From Mugil cephalus (Eukaryota; Chordata; Actinopteri; Mugiliformes; Mugilidae), in contig NC_061772.1 of NCBI RefSeq assembly GCF_022458985.1, forward strand, positions 14,374,001 to 14,438,000: DNA of 64,000 nucleotides, written 5' to 3'. A program made the translations under genes and the position numbers. The notes beneath the pieces are model-generated. The model was given only the letters and a program-made list of their open reading frames with translations, did no database searches and was not told the DNA's origin. This document shows, piece after piece, positions 12,989-24,984 of this stretch (position 1 is the first letter of the stretch; each line of letters opens with the position of its first letter).

Positions 12989-14122
12989 AGACTGATTGTG
13001 AAAGCCATGTTTCATTTCAACTATCATCCACTGGAAAGAAGAAGGGACTTGGAGTGGCACATTTGAATCGAAGTGTTTTGTCATGTCTGCCCCTCGCAGC
13101 GGAGTACAAATAGATTCAAAAATAGGCTGCTCCATCGGCTTCTCAAGGTTAGGACAGAGAGAGGCCCTTTGTGAGTCAGCAAAGAGCATGGCTCATTTAA
13201 TACTTGGTTTCAGTCTTTAGGCTCACAGGACCAGTAAAATCCGGGACTTTCATTGTCGTCCCGTGACTGCAAAATAGGTTCGCCGTTCCTATTTTGGTTG
13301 ATTAATGAATAACAATTGCATGCTCATTTATTTCGATGCATGCCACAATTTAACCTCCTTCATTTATTGTATTTAATAAAGAGATTAAATAAATGAACCA
13401 TTCAGCTTCAAACAAGATGCTAATGAATAATCCTAGTTTGTAGTTGACCTCTGATTAAGAAGACCAGCCCCAATACAAATCAAAAATGCAAGATGTATCC
13501 ACAGTATATTATATATTTTTTTGTTGTTGTTGTTTATTCATGCACTGCACTTTAAATAACATAATACACGGTCAAACTGAAAAATGTGTGTTCATTCAGT
13601 AGTAGCAGAAATATTTCACTAATATGAGGTCCAATGAAGATGACAAAAGACAAAAGAAAATGTATTATATTATTTGGTGTTATCATAGTAAAATAAACAA
13701 TAGGAGGACACTTTTAATCTCAGGGGAAATAAACGATAGAAAAAAAAAATCGTGCATCCCATTAGTCAATTGTAAACACAGACTCCAGAGTCAAATAAAT
13801 TGTGTTACACTGATTACAGGTAAAGAGCTCCCCTTAGTGGAAATGAAGAAAACAAGGGGAAAGAAAAATAATTGGAAAAGTCTTCTCCTGATAGTCACGC
13901 TTTTGTGCTGTTTATGCAAGTCATTGTGACAAGCATGCTCCTAAAAATGTTCCAGAAATGTTCCTGACATTTGAGTGTGTAAAAAAAAAAGCACATGCAC
14001 ACACACATGCACTATGTTAGTGTATATGCATATATATGTGTGTGTATATATATATATATATATTAAACAAGTAATGACAACAAATACAATATATATACAC
14101 ATATATATATATATATATACAC
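12989..14122. other. Intergenic DNA between dhdh copy 1 and the Tc1 insertion
   Basis: AT-rich, with no exon recognised. Alternating TA tracts lie at about 14044-14063 and 14101-14119, immediately left of the transposon insertion. Open frames here are low-complexity (YIYIYI) products of the TA repeat. Confidence 0.6.
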
Positions 14123-14150
14123 AATGCAGAAAAGAAATTCTGCATATATA

Positions 14151-14352
14151 CAGTGGGGGAAATAAGTATTTGATCCCCTGCTGAATTTGTAAGTTTGCCC
14201 ACTTCCATAGAAATGATCGGACTCTGGTTTTTATGGTTGTTTACTGGTTATGGGTATAGACAGAATATCAGTCGAAAATGCATAAAAAACACACAATCTA
14301 AAAGTTATAAATTGTTATGTATTTTATTAAGGGAAATAAGTATTTGATCCCC
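14151..14352 (+). repeat. Left 202-bp terminal inverted repeat of Tc1
   Basis: It pairs with 15555-15756. Outer and inner direct repeats (near 14155-14177 and 14331-14352) are the expected transposase binding sites. Confidence 0.93.
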
Positions 14353-14466
14353 AACAATTCACTTAGAATTCAGGCTCCTACAGATTGGCTGGTGCGCATG
14401 TGGCACACAGCTGTGCTCAGTCAACTAATTACCAATACTCCTGATCTTAACTCGTCATGTATATAA

Positions 14467-15540
<1,074 letters not shown>

Positions 15541-15554
15541 CTTGTGTTGTGCTT

Positions 15555-15756
15555 GGGGATCAAATACTTATTTCCCTTAATAAAATACATAACAATTTAT
15601 AACTTTTAGATTGTGTGTTTTTTATGCATTTTCGACTGATATTCTGTCTATACCCATAACCAGTAAACAACCATAAAAACCAGAGTCTGATCATTTCTAT
15701 GGAAGTGGGCAAACTTACAAATTCAGCAGGGGATCAAATACTTATTTCCCCCACTG
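15555..15756 (-). repeat. Right 202-bp terminal inverted repeat of Tc1
   Basis: Complement of 14151-14352, ending CCCCACTG next to the right TA duplication. It also holds both inner and outer direct repeats. Confidence 0.93.
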
Positions 15757-15880
15757 TATATGCAGAATTTCTTTTCTGCATTTAACCCACACAAGCGTAC
15801 ACCCAGAGGGCAGCCATGTGTGGTGAAATGGTGGGGAGCAGATTTTGGGATATAGGGTCACTGCAGGGTTTTAAACTTTT

Positions 15881-16588
15881 GAAGATTTTTATTTGAGTGA
15901 TTATGTGAACAGAGGGCAGGATATGTTATGTACCCCTATATATACATTTTTTACAATGATTTTAAAATGATCCACATTACAATTAGAACTAATCAAAATA
16001 GCCGCGGTACTGTTTTAGTGAATGTTGCTGCTTGGTTTTTCATTTATTGTGTTATCTTCTAGGCCAGGGGTATTGAACAAATTTTTAAAGAGGTTCAGTT
16101 AGAGAGAATTTCTTAAAGCAAAAGTCGGGAAGTAGCATATATCAACATCTGACCCTTGTGAGGGTAAGCGGTTGTTGGAGATGAGAAGAGATATCAACAA
16201 ATGCATGTAATCAATACCCGAGTGTCAAATCAAACCATTCCCATACATATTGACAATATTTGTTGTCACATAACATAGAACTGAATGTATATGTATGTCT
16301 GCAGATAGGTATGCAGTTCTCTGTGTAACTAAATAAAAGATAGCTGCATTTCATAATAAGAGAAAAAAAAAACAGAATGTGAAAACTAAGCATGTTCAAA
16401 TAAAGTACGTAACTTAAAATAAAGCGAGGAAAAGCTAGAATTTTCCCTTTTCTGTTTCATATCTTGAGTTAACTGCCCTAACTAATTTTACTGATAAGTC
16501 AGCACATCTTGGAGTCTTGTCTGCTTCTCTTCTTTTCTCTCTCTTTCTACAGCTTACATCTCAGTTTTATGTTGTTGTTTTCTCTATC
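15881..16588. other. Intergenic DNA containing the left edge of the dhdh duplication unit
   Basis: From about 16062 (AGGGGTATTGAACAAATTTT) the sequence matches the starts of the next two units near 21930 and 28080, marking the left edge of the tandem duplication. No gene is seen. Confidence 0.6.
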
Positions 16589-16688
16589 AGTCACCCTATC
16601 TTTCTTTTTCTTTCTACTGTATCAGTAGAAATGTGTAACTTGCCTCTTAACTCTCTCTGTGTCTGTCTGCCTGAAATGCACAGACTTG

Positions 16689-16799
16689 ATTGGCCGAGTG
16701 TTATCACGTAGGATGGATTAACTCTCATGTAATTGGTCTGTGCTGTGTTTCCTCGTCCACTAAACCGCCACCTCAAGCTACGCCGGTTAAACTATAAAG
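16689..16799 (+). promoter_or_regulatory. Promoter of dhdh copy 2
   Basis: TATAAAG (16793-16799) lies 149 bp before the start codon. Two ATTGG boxes (inverted CCAAT) lie at 16689-16693 and 16732-16736. The same arrangement is conserved upstream of copy 3 and absent upstream of copy 4. Confidence 0.6.
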
Positions 16800-16941
16800 C
16801 GCCCTGACAAATTTTAAATCGTTAATTGTTTTGGCTGTAGGTCGAGTGGGTTATACCAAAAAAATAGTGCTGTGTCACCACCTTGTGTCAGGATACGACC
16901 ACTACTTCTGTGATCCCGGTGTTTGTTTGTTTTTTCCCAAC

Positions 16942-19900
16942 ATGGCAACCAGGTGGGGAATCTGTGGCGCGGGGAAGATCAGCCATGATTTCACAGTGGC
17001 CCTGAAAAGTCTTCCCGCTGAAGACCACCAGGTAACTAGCAGAAGAGTGAACATTTTTTTAATGCTGTGATTTAAATGCGAGTTTTCAGCCGTGCGCATT
17101 GCAGCTTCTGGCTAATTTCATACTGCTTTCGAGTTGTTGCTGCTGATAAGAAGTGCTCTTGAGATCTGTTTGTAACAGGTTTGAAAAGACACTGTGATGT
17201 AGACCTACAGCCTTTACCAGCTTTATCGATTTTTTTATCATAGACTGTATGCATGCAACACTTACTACAAACGAGACGAGCTTTTGGGATTTCTGTCCCT
17301 CAGTTACCCAAACATTGCTTACACGAACAGTTGGAACAGAGGTTACAGAGAATGAATGAATGATTGAATGAATGAAAAAAAAAAAAAACTTAAAAATACT
17401 CTAGTGCAGTGGTTTCAAACTGAACTGGGGGCCAAAATTAAGGACTCTTAAATTCAGATGTATTATCAGAAACCATTCATACAGAAATATGAATTTAACT
17501 CAAGCAATAATAAAATATATAACAAAACTAAACTAATTGATTAAACAAGTAATGAGAACAAATACAAAATAAAAGACACTGGCCTTCTTTTGTGTTCCTC
17601 TCTCTTATGAGATTTCCACCGACTTATTTCAAATGAAAATGTTTTTTTTCTTCTTCTCACAAATTCAGCGGATTTCAAGGGGACATGAATGGAGAGTGAA
17701 TGAATGGCATGTCTGCCAGCTCAGAAAAGCTGATAAAAAGCCATGCAGTTAGTTTGTTATTTTTCATAAGTCATTGTGAGATCAGCAGTCTGCTCCTAAT
17801 GTTATCTGTATGTTGTTCACACTTGTTGACAATGTGACTCATTTTGAGGGGCGGGGCTTAGCTGGAGGCAAAACATCTCAAATATGATAGCCTGTTAAGG
17901 GCAGTTACCATATTTCAATGGCAAGAATGGATGAGGAGAGAATATACCAATACACTCACTCCCCGAGACTGTGAGTGTTATTTTAAAAAGTTGACTCTGA
18001 GTATATTCAGCGACTGCCACACTCTCACTCACTGGATGGACTGTATGAGAACACAGAGGGCACAAAGCCTGTTCTGTCTTTATCGAGTGAAGCCTCTCCT
18101 GCAAAATTATTAGAAGAAGTAAGCGGAACCGCTGTGGAGGGTAACGTAGCAAATGCTTGACTAACTGCAAGACTTAATGGTTTAACGTGGTGGTTGCTAT
18201 ATGGTGGAGAGTGCAACATGCTGAGGCCATGTCAAACATGCTGCTGTTATTCGTGTAATGGACGCTTTGTGTACAGTGTGTCTGTATGGTGGTGTGTATG
18301 TTAACCGACTGGTGTTTAGCTGTAGCAGTGTTGTCATTTATATTTAAGTTAGTTTTCTTTTTGCTGCGTGCTTGTGCTACCGTGGAACGGGGGCACTGAT
18401 TGACGTAGACCACCTTTATTTCTTTGTAATGACACCTGGTGGTCCTACTGAAAAAACGTGATGATAAAATTATGAAAAATCTTTACACCTAAGTTCCAGG
18501 ATGGACTTGCTGTAAACGTGCAGCCTAAATGCTTTACCAAGGTACATACAAATGGCACTGGTCAGACAGTTTATGTAATCTGCTATAATGGAGCATATCA
18601 GCATTCGGTTTTACTATAGACTGTATAGGGTTGTGCATTTTTGCTTCATATGAATTAAATGAAATGCCAAACAAATACACAAGAGCAAAAACCTTAAGAT
18701 TACTCTAGAGCTTCATACAAAACAATAAATTACTGCATTGACAGCTAAGATAATTTTTTACTGTCCAATTTGATTGTAAGTTAATGTAGGATTAACCTAT
18801 CTGTGACTGTATTTGCAGATTGTAGCTGTGGCTGCTCGTAAACTGGAGGATGCACAGGGGTTTGCCAAGAAACACAGCATCTCCCGAGCGTACGGCAGCT
18901 ATGAGGAGCTGGCCAGAGATCCAGACATAGGTCAGGTTCTGTCAAAGTTTTCTTTAATGCTGATTTGTAGCATCTGTTATCATTTCGGCTTTGCCTCAAT
19001 TTTATTTTGAGCAACAAATACTTGACATTGTGCTGCACTCTCTCTCTGATTGTCTTCACGTGTGTGCAGATGTGGTGTACATCGGAGTTATCCACCCCTA
19101 CCATCTGAAAACATGTCTGCTCTTTACCAACGCTAAGAAGAACGTGCTGTGTGAGAAGCCGCTGGCCATGAACTCCAGGGAGGTGCAGGAGATCCTGGCC
19201 TCTGCCAAGAAGAATAATGTCTTCCTCATGGAGGTAAAAATGGAGCAGACTAGAAAAAAGAAGGCAATTCTCTCTGTGCCGCTCTATTTGCCTCTTCCTC
19301 TTTTCCCGAGCACCTCTTTTCCTGAAGTCGAGATGATGGTATTTGCGGGGAAGATCAGCTGTGATACAAATCTACTCACTTTAAAGTTCAGTAATTTTAT
19401 AACATTTTTATACAGTTCTTGCTTTTGTGAGAAACACAAGTCTGTCACAGTACAAAAATTTTGAAAGCAGTTTTATAGAATCTTAATTTTTGAATAAACA
19501 ATAATATACGAAAAATCAAACCCTCTTTTTAACTTCATATGAGCTCACTCATTGTGCTTTACTGCACAACACAAAACCAATCACCTAAAATGTAACTTCA
19601 TGTAATACTTCCTGTCTTCCTGCTCCAGGCCGTCTGGACTCGCTTTTTCCCGGCCTCTGTGGAGACCAGGCGGCTGCTGGCAGAGGGGGAGTTGGGCGAG
19701 GTGAAGATGGTCAGGTCTGAGTTTGGCGCGCCATTGTTGCATGTACCGAGAAGAGTGCAGAAGGAGCTGGGTGGAGGAGCATTACTAGACGTTGGCATCT
19801 ACTGCCTGCAGTACATATTGATGGTGTATAACGGAGAGAAGCCAGAGTCTATCCAAGCCGTGGGATTCTGTCAGGACACAGGTAATGGAAAACAAACCAG

Positions 19901-21445
19901 TTACAATATAAATTTAATTGATTTAACATCAGAAGCTCTGCCACATCATTAACATTTAAGAAAGAGTGGTGCTTACTCACATATCGTTTACAGTATTTGT
20001 GCTGTTTAGGTCCATCAGCCAATTACCTGGCTCATTCTAGAGTTGACTCAAGCGGAGACTTGATCCTAGTGCATTAATTATATTTAACAAAGAGAATAAA
20101 TAAATTCACTGTTCAGCTTCAATGGCAGTGAAGATTGTGGTACTATAAAAGATAAGGAAATTAAAGATGTAGACATTTTTTGGTCTGCAGTATACATAAC
20201 CTCCAGAGAAAAAGACAAATAGTGCTGCACTTATTATGGACAAATAGTTCTACTTAGTAGGAAGAGGGGACATAAGTGAATACAAACCTAAAGTAGTTTG
20301 TCAGTTTGTTTCATGCTTCATTCGTCAGAGTTAATTATTGATGCTGTTGCATAAAAACGTCACACACACACAGGCTGACAATGATGGGATCACTTTCTTT
20401 TACAACTCTTTATGTAATAACAGATAGTGTATCCAGGCTTTTGTGACAAGTTAAGTTCTAGCATGACTGTGCTATTTTGTGTAGGTTAAACCAGGACAGT
20501 AGTCCAGTTAAATTCTAAGGACATCCTTTATCTCTAACAACTTTATGTGTTTTATTGTAGGTGTGGATGAGACTATGGTAGTCACCATGAAGTTCTCCAA
20601 CAACAGGATGGCAGTGTTTACCTGCTCCGTAGGTATACAGATGCCCAAAAATATCATTATTGTGGGTACCAAGGGCACCATCCACGTAAGTTAATATGGG
20701 AGTACAGCGTAACCAAATCTTATTCCAATACTTTTAATATAGTGTTGTGAACATTTCCTCTGCACACCTTTCAGATCCCTGAACATATGTGGTGCCCCAC
20801 ATCATTGAAAGTGAACGGGAAGGAGACGCAGTATACTTTGCCAGAACCTTATTTGCCTATCAACTTCTTTAACAGTACAGGAATGCGATACGAAGCAGAG
20901 GAGGTTCGGCAGTGTTTGCTCAAAGGTACCATGGCATTCAGAACATTTTAATGTGTGTCCATAATGACTAAGGTGTGTCCACGAATTCCAGGAATGTATT
21001 GACTAACATCGAACACTAGGTGGCATCATAAATCTTCTTTTTTCCCTGTGTGTGTACAAACTAGATATAGGATTATAATTTCGTATTTTTAGTTTTTAAC
21101 AGTTTTGTTTCATTTCATTTTGGTTTCAGCAATTTTTTCATGATGAGTTTGAGATGTTTTATAATTGAAATGTTTAATTTTATATGTGACAGTATTAGTT
21201 TTATTTAAATCAACAAAAGACCTTACCATGTTTTTTTTCTTTCATTATTTTTACTTGCTAACTTAATTTTTTTGGTAATTATAATAACCTTAGTATAAAG
21301 AGACCCTTTATTATTATTATTTTTTTTCCATGCAGGGCTGAAGGAGAGTGCAGTCATGTCCCACGCTGACTCTCTTCTGTTGGCTGAGGTGGAGGATGAG
21401 ATCCGTAGGCAGGTTGGGGTGGTGTACAACCAAGACTGTCAGTAA
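16942..21445 (+). CDS. dhdh: Dihydrodiol / D-xylose dehydrogenase, dhdh copy 2
   Basis: Same enzyme family and exon plan as copy 1. Exons: 16942-17031, 18819-18930, 19070-19233, 19629-19881, 20561-20685, 20775-20925, 21336-21445, encoding 334 residues with no stop or frameshift. Lys97 in CEKP, Trp125, Phe154, Asp176 and Tyr180 are present. The nucleotide-binding turn is ICGAGKIS, with Gly9 as in copy 1. Exon 2 has a weak donor (GTCAGG) where copy 1 has GTGAGT; copies 3 and 4 share this. Intron 1 is 1.8 kb. Exon 5 encodes [15 protein letters not shown], where the other copies have LPND at QMPKN, a possible subunit-surface change. The C-terminus reads VVYNQDCQ where copies 3 and 4 have VVYPQDSQ. 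Confidence 0.94.
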
Positions 21446-21703
21446 ATATTAAACACATACTGAGATGGTCTGTGCCAGAGGGTAATGTATTTTGACGAAA
21501 AGTCTTGATATATTGAACACATTGTTTAGATCGTTGGAGTGAAAACTATTTAATCTCTGCAGCAGAAATCAACTATATTAATACAAATATTTTTACACTA
21601 TTAATTAAAAGTACAGTAAAATGAAGAGTGCTGTATTTATGTAGTCTTAACTTGATACTTAAGTTGTAATAGGATGAAACAGTGTGAAACCTTTGATCTA
21701 TGA

Positions 21704-21709
21704 AATAAA
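21704..21709 (+). promoter_or_regulatory. Poly(A) signal of dhdh copy 2
   Basis: AATAAA in the context CTATGAAATAAA, about 260 bp after the stop. The same context recurs after copies 3 and 4. Confidence 0.75.
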
Positions 21710-21810
21710 TGTTTATGACATTTTATCACAAGCGTCTCGAGAATTTCTTCACCTGATTCCCTCGCTTTCATAGACTCTAGCCACTAGCCACGTTTCATAA
21801 AATGTGTGAT

Positions 21811-21929
21811 GCAGAGTTCAGGTAAGTGCTCCTAACTTTTATTGGCGGAACTTCAGTCTTGTAGAATAGTTCAGTACAACGGCTAAACATTATAATACCC
21901 CTTTACATTTAGTTAGTTCTTATACTATA
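21811..21929. repeat. Duplicated tail of unit 2 (pkm 3'-end-like)
   Basis: Matches 31341-31452, where the pkm transcript is predicted to end. The - strand AATAAA survives here (TTTATT at 21838-21843). This suggests that the duplicated unit includes the last bases of the pkm 3' UTR. Confidence 0.6.
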
Positions 21930-22577
21930 TCACAGGGATATTTAACAAATTTTTAAAGAGGCCCACACAGAGAAAGTTTCTTGAAGGAAAGATCCAAAAA
22001 TTCTTATCATCTAACTACTTTAGTGTCTTATGTATTTAAATAGCTTAGTAGTTGTATCAACATCTGCATGCAGTCAATCCCTGACTATCAAATCAAATCA
22101 GTTCAGTGCAATTCCAAAAAGGTTTTGACAATATGTATTGTCATGTAACATAGAACTGAACTTATATTTATACCTGCAGATATGTACAATGTTCTCCCAT
22201 TACCCAAATAAAAATTAGAAGCATTTTAAAACAAGAGGAAATAAATAAAATGTGAAAATGGTGCGTGTTTAAATAAAGTACTTAACTTCGGAAAAATAAA
22301 ATAAAGCGAGAAAAAGTTTGAATTTCTCCTTTTCTGTTTCACATCTTGAGTCAACAGTCCCGACCAAAAATAAATCAACATCCTAAGAATTGGACACTCG
22401 TCTGTTTCTCTTCCTGTCTCCTGCTCACACGTCTTTCTCCAACTTATTCCAGCCCAGACGGATGTTTCTCTCGGTTTGTTTTCTCTACATGTGTAATTAT
22501 TTTTCGTCCTCTGTCTAACATGTGTAACTTGCCTCTTAACTCTCTCCGCGTCGGTCTGTCTGAAATGCACATACTTG

Positions 22578-22689
22578 ATTGGCCGAGTGTTAACACGTAG
22601 GATGGATTAACTCTCATGTAATTGGTCTGTGCTGCGTTTCCTCGTCCACTAAACCGCCACCTAAAGCAGCGCCGGTTAAACTATAAAAG
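22578..22689 (+). promoter_or_regulatory. Promoter of dhdh copy 3
   Basis: TATAAAAG at 22682-22689, 141 bp before the start codon, with ATTGG boxes at 22578-22582 and 22621-22625. It is nearly identical to the copy 2 promoter; its TATA box is closer to consensus (TATAAAAG against TATAAAG). Confidence 0.6.
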
Positions 22690-22822
22690 GCGCCCTGTCA
22701 GGTTTTAAATCGTCATTGTTTTGGGTGTAGGTCGAGTGGGTTATACCAATAGTGCTGTGTCGCCACCTTGTGACAGGAAACGACCACTACTTCTGTGATC
22801 CCAGTCTTTTTTCCCCCCCAAC

Positions 22823-24947
22823 ATGGCAACCAGATGGGGTATCTGTAGCGCGGGGAAGATCAGTCATGATTTCACCCTGGGCCTGAAAAGTCTTCCCGTT
22901 GAAGACCACCAGGTAACTATAAGAAGAGTGTACATTTATTAATGCTGTGATTTAAATGCGAGTTTTCAGCAGTGGACACTGCGACTCTGGCTATTTTCTT
23001 ACTGCTTCCTGAGTTGCTGATAAGAAGTGCTCTTGAGATCCGTTTGTAACAGCCGCTGTCTGTAAACGCGCAGCCTAAATGCTTTACCAAGGTACATACA
23101 AATGGCAGTGGTTAGACAGTTTATGTAATCTGCTATAATGGAGCATATCAGCATTCGGTTTTTACTATAAACTGTATAAGGTTGTGCATTTCCGCTACTT
23201 AAAAGCTAAAGGAAATGCCAAACAAATACATGAGCAAAAACCTTAAGATTACTCTAGAGCTTTATACAAAACAATAAATTACTGCATTGACAGCTAAGAT
23301 AATTTTTTTGCTGTCCTTACAATTTGATGGTTAATTTGATTAATTAATGTAGGATTAACCTATCTGTGACTGTATTTGCAGATTGTAGCTGTGGCTGCTC
23401 GTAAACTGGAGGATGCACAGGGGTTTGCCAAGAAGCACAGCATCTCCCAAGCATACGGCAGCTATGAGGAGCTGGCCAAAGATCCAAACATAGGTCAGGT
23501 TCTGTCACAGTTTTTTTTAATGCTGATTTGTAGCATCTGTCATCATTTCTGCTTTGCCTCAATTTTATTTTGACCAACAAATTCTTGACATTGTGCTGCA
23601 CTCTCTCTCTGATTGTCTTCACATGTGTGCAGATGTGGTGTACATCGGAGTTATCCACCCCTACCATCTGAAAACATGTCTGCTCTTTACCAACGCCAAG
23701 AAGAATGTGCTGTGTGAGAAGCCGCTGGCCATGAACTCCAGGGAGGTGCGGGAGATCCTGGCCTCTGCCAAGAAGAATAACGTCTTCCTCATGGAGGTAA
23801 AAATGGAGCAGACTAGAAAAAAGAAGGCAATTCTCTCTGTGCCGCTCTATTTGCCTCTTCCTCTTTTCCTGAGCAAAATCAGTCTGAAGTCGAGATGATG
23901 GTATTTGTGGGGCAGATCAGCTGTGATACAAATCTACACACTTTAAAGTTGCCAGTATTGCCAGTATATACAATTTTATCCAATTCTTGCTTTTGTGAGA
24001 AACACAAGTCTGTCACAGTACAAATATTCAGAAAGCATTTTTATAGGATGGTAATTCTATGTCAATAATCAAACCCTCTTTTTACCTTCTTTTGTGCTGA
24101 CTCATTGTGCGTTACTGCAAACCACAAAACCAATCACCTAAAATGTAACTTCATGTAATACTTCCTGTCTTCCTGCTCCAGGCCGTCTGGACTCGCTTTT
24201 TCCCAGCCTCTGTGGAGACCAGGCGGCTGCTGGCCCAGGGGGAGTTGGGCGAGGTGAAGATGGTCAGGGCTGAGTTTGCCTTGCCATTGAAGGGAGTACC
24301 GAGAACATCGCAGAAGGAGCTGGGTGGAGGAGCATTACTAGACGTTGGCATCTACTGCCTACAGGTCATACTGATGGTGTACAACGGAGAGAAGCCAGAG
24401 TCTATCCATGCCGTGGGATTCTGTCAGGACACAGGTAATGGAAAACAAACCAGTTACAATATAAATTTAATTGATATAACATCAGAAGCTCTGCCACGTC
24501 ATTAACTTTTAGGAAAGAGTGGTGCTTACTCACATATCGTTTACAGTATTTGTGCTGTTTAGGTCCATCAGCCATGGGAAAATTACCTGGGTCATTCTAG
24601 AATTGACTCATGCGGAGACTTGATCCTAGTGCATTTATTATATTTAACAAAGAGAATGAATAAATTCACCGTTCAGCTTCAATGGCAGTGAAGATTGTGG
24701 TAGTGTTAAAGACAAGGAAATTAAAGATGTAGAGTTTTTTTTATATCACAATTGGTCTGCAGTATGCATAACCTCCAGAACAAAAGACAAATAGTGTTGC
24801 ATTTATTATGTGTAAATAGTTGTACTTAGAGGGAATGGAGGACATAAAGGAATACAAACCTAAAATAGTTTGTCAGTTTGTTTCATGCTTGATTATCCTC
24901 AGACATCAAAGTTAATTATTGATGCTGCTGTATATGCCATTAAGATG

Positions 24948-24984
<37 letters not shown>

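Noticed and set aside
12565-13008. 147-codon frame on the - strand after dhdh copy 1
   Set aside because: It lies in the dhdh copy 1 3' UTR, has no homology, and looks hydrophobic only because of the T-rich complement.
13975-14208. Small proteins with YIYIYI repeats
   Set aside because: Translations of the TA microsatellite beside the Tc1 insertion.
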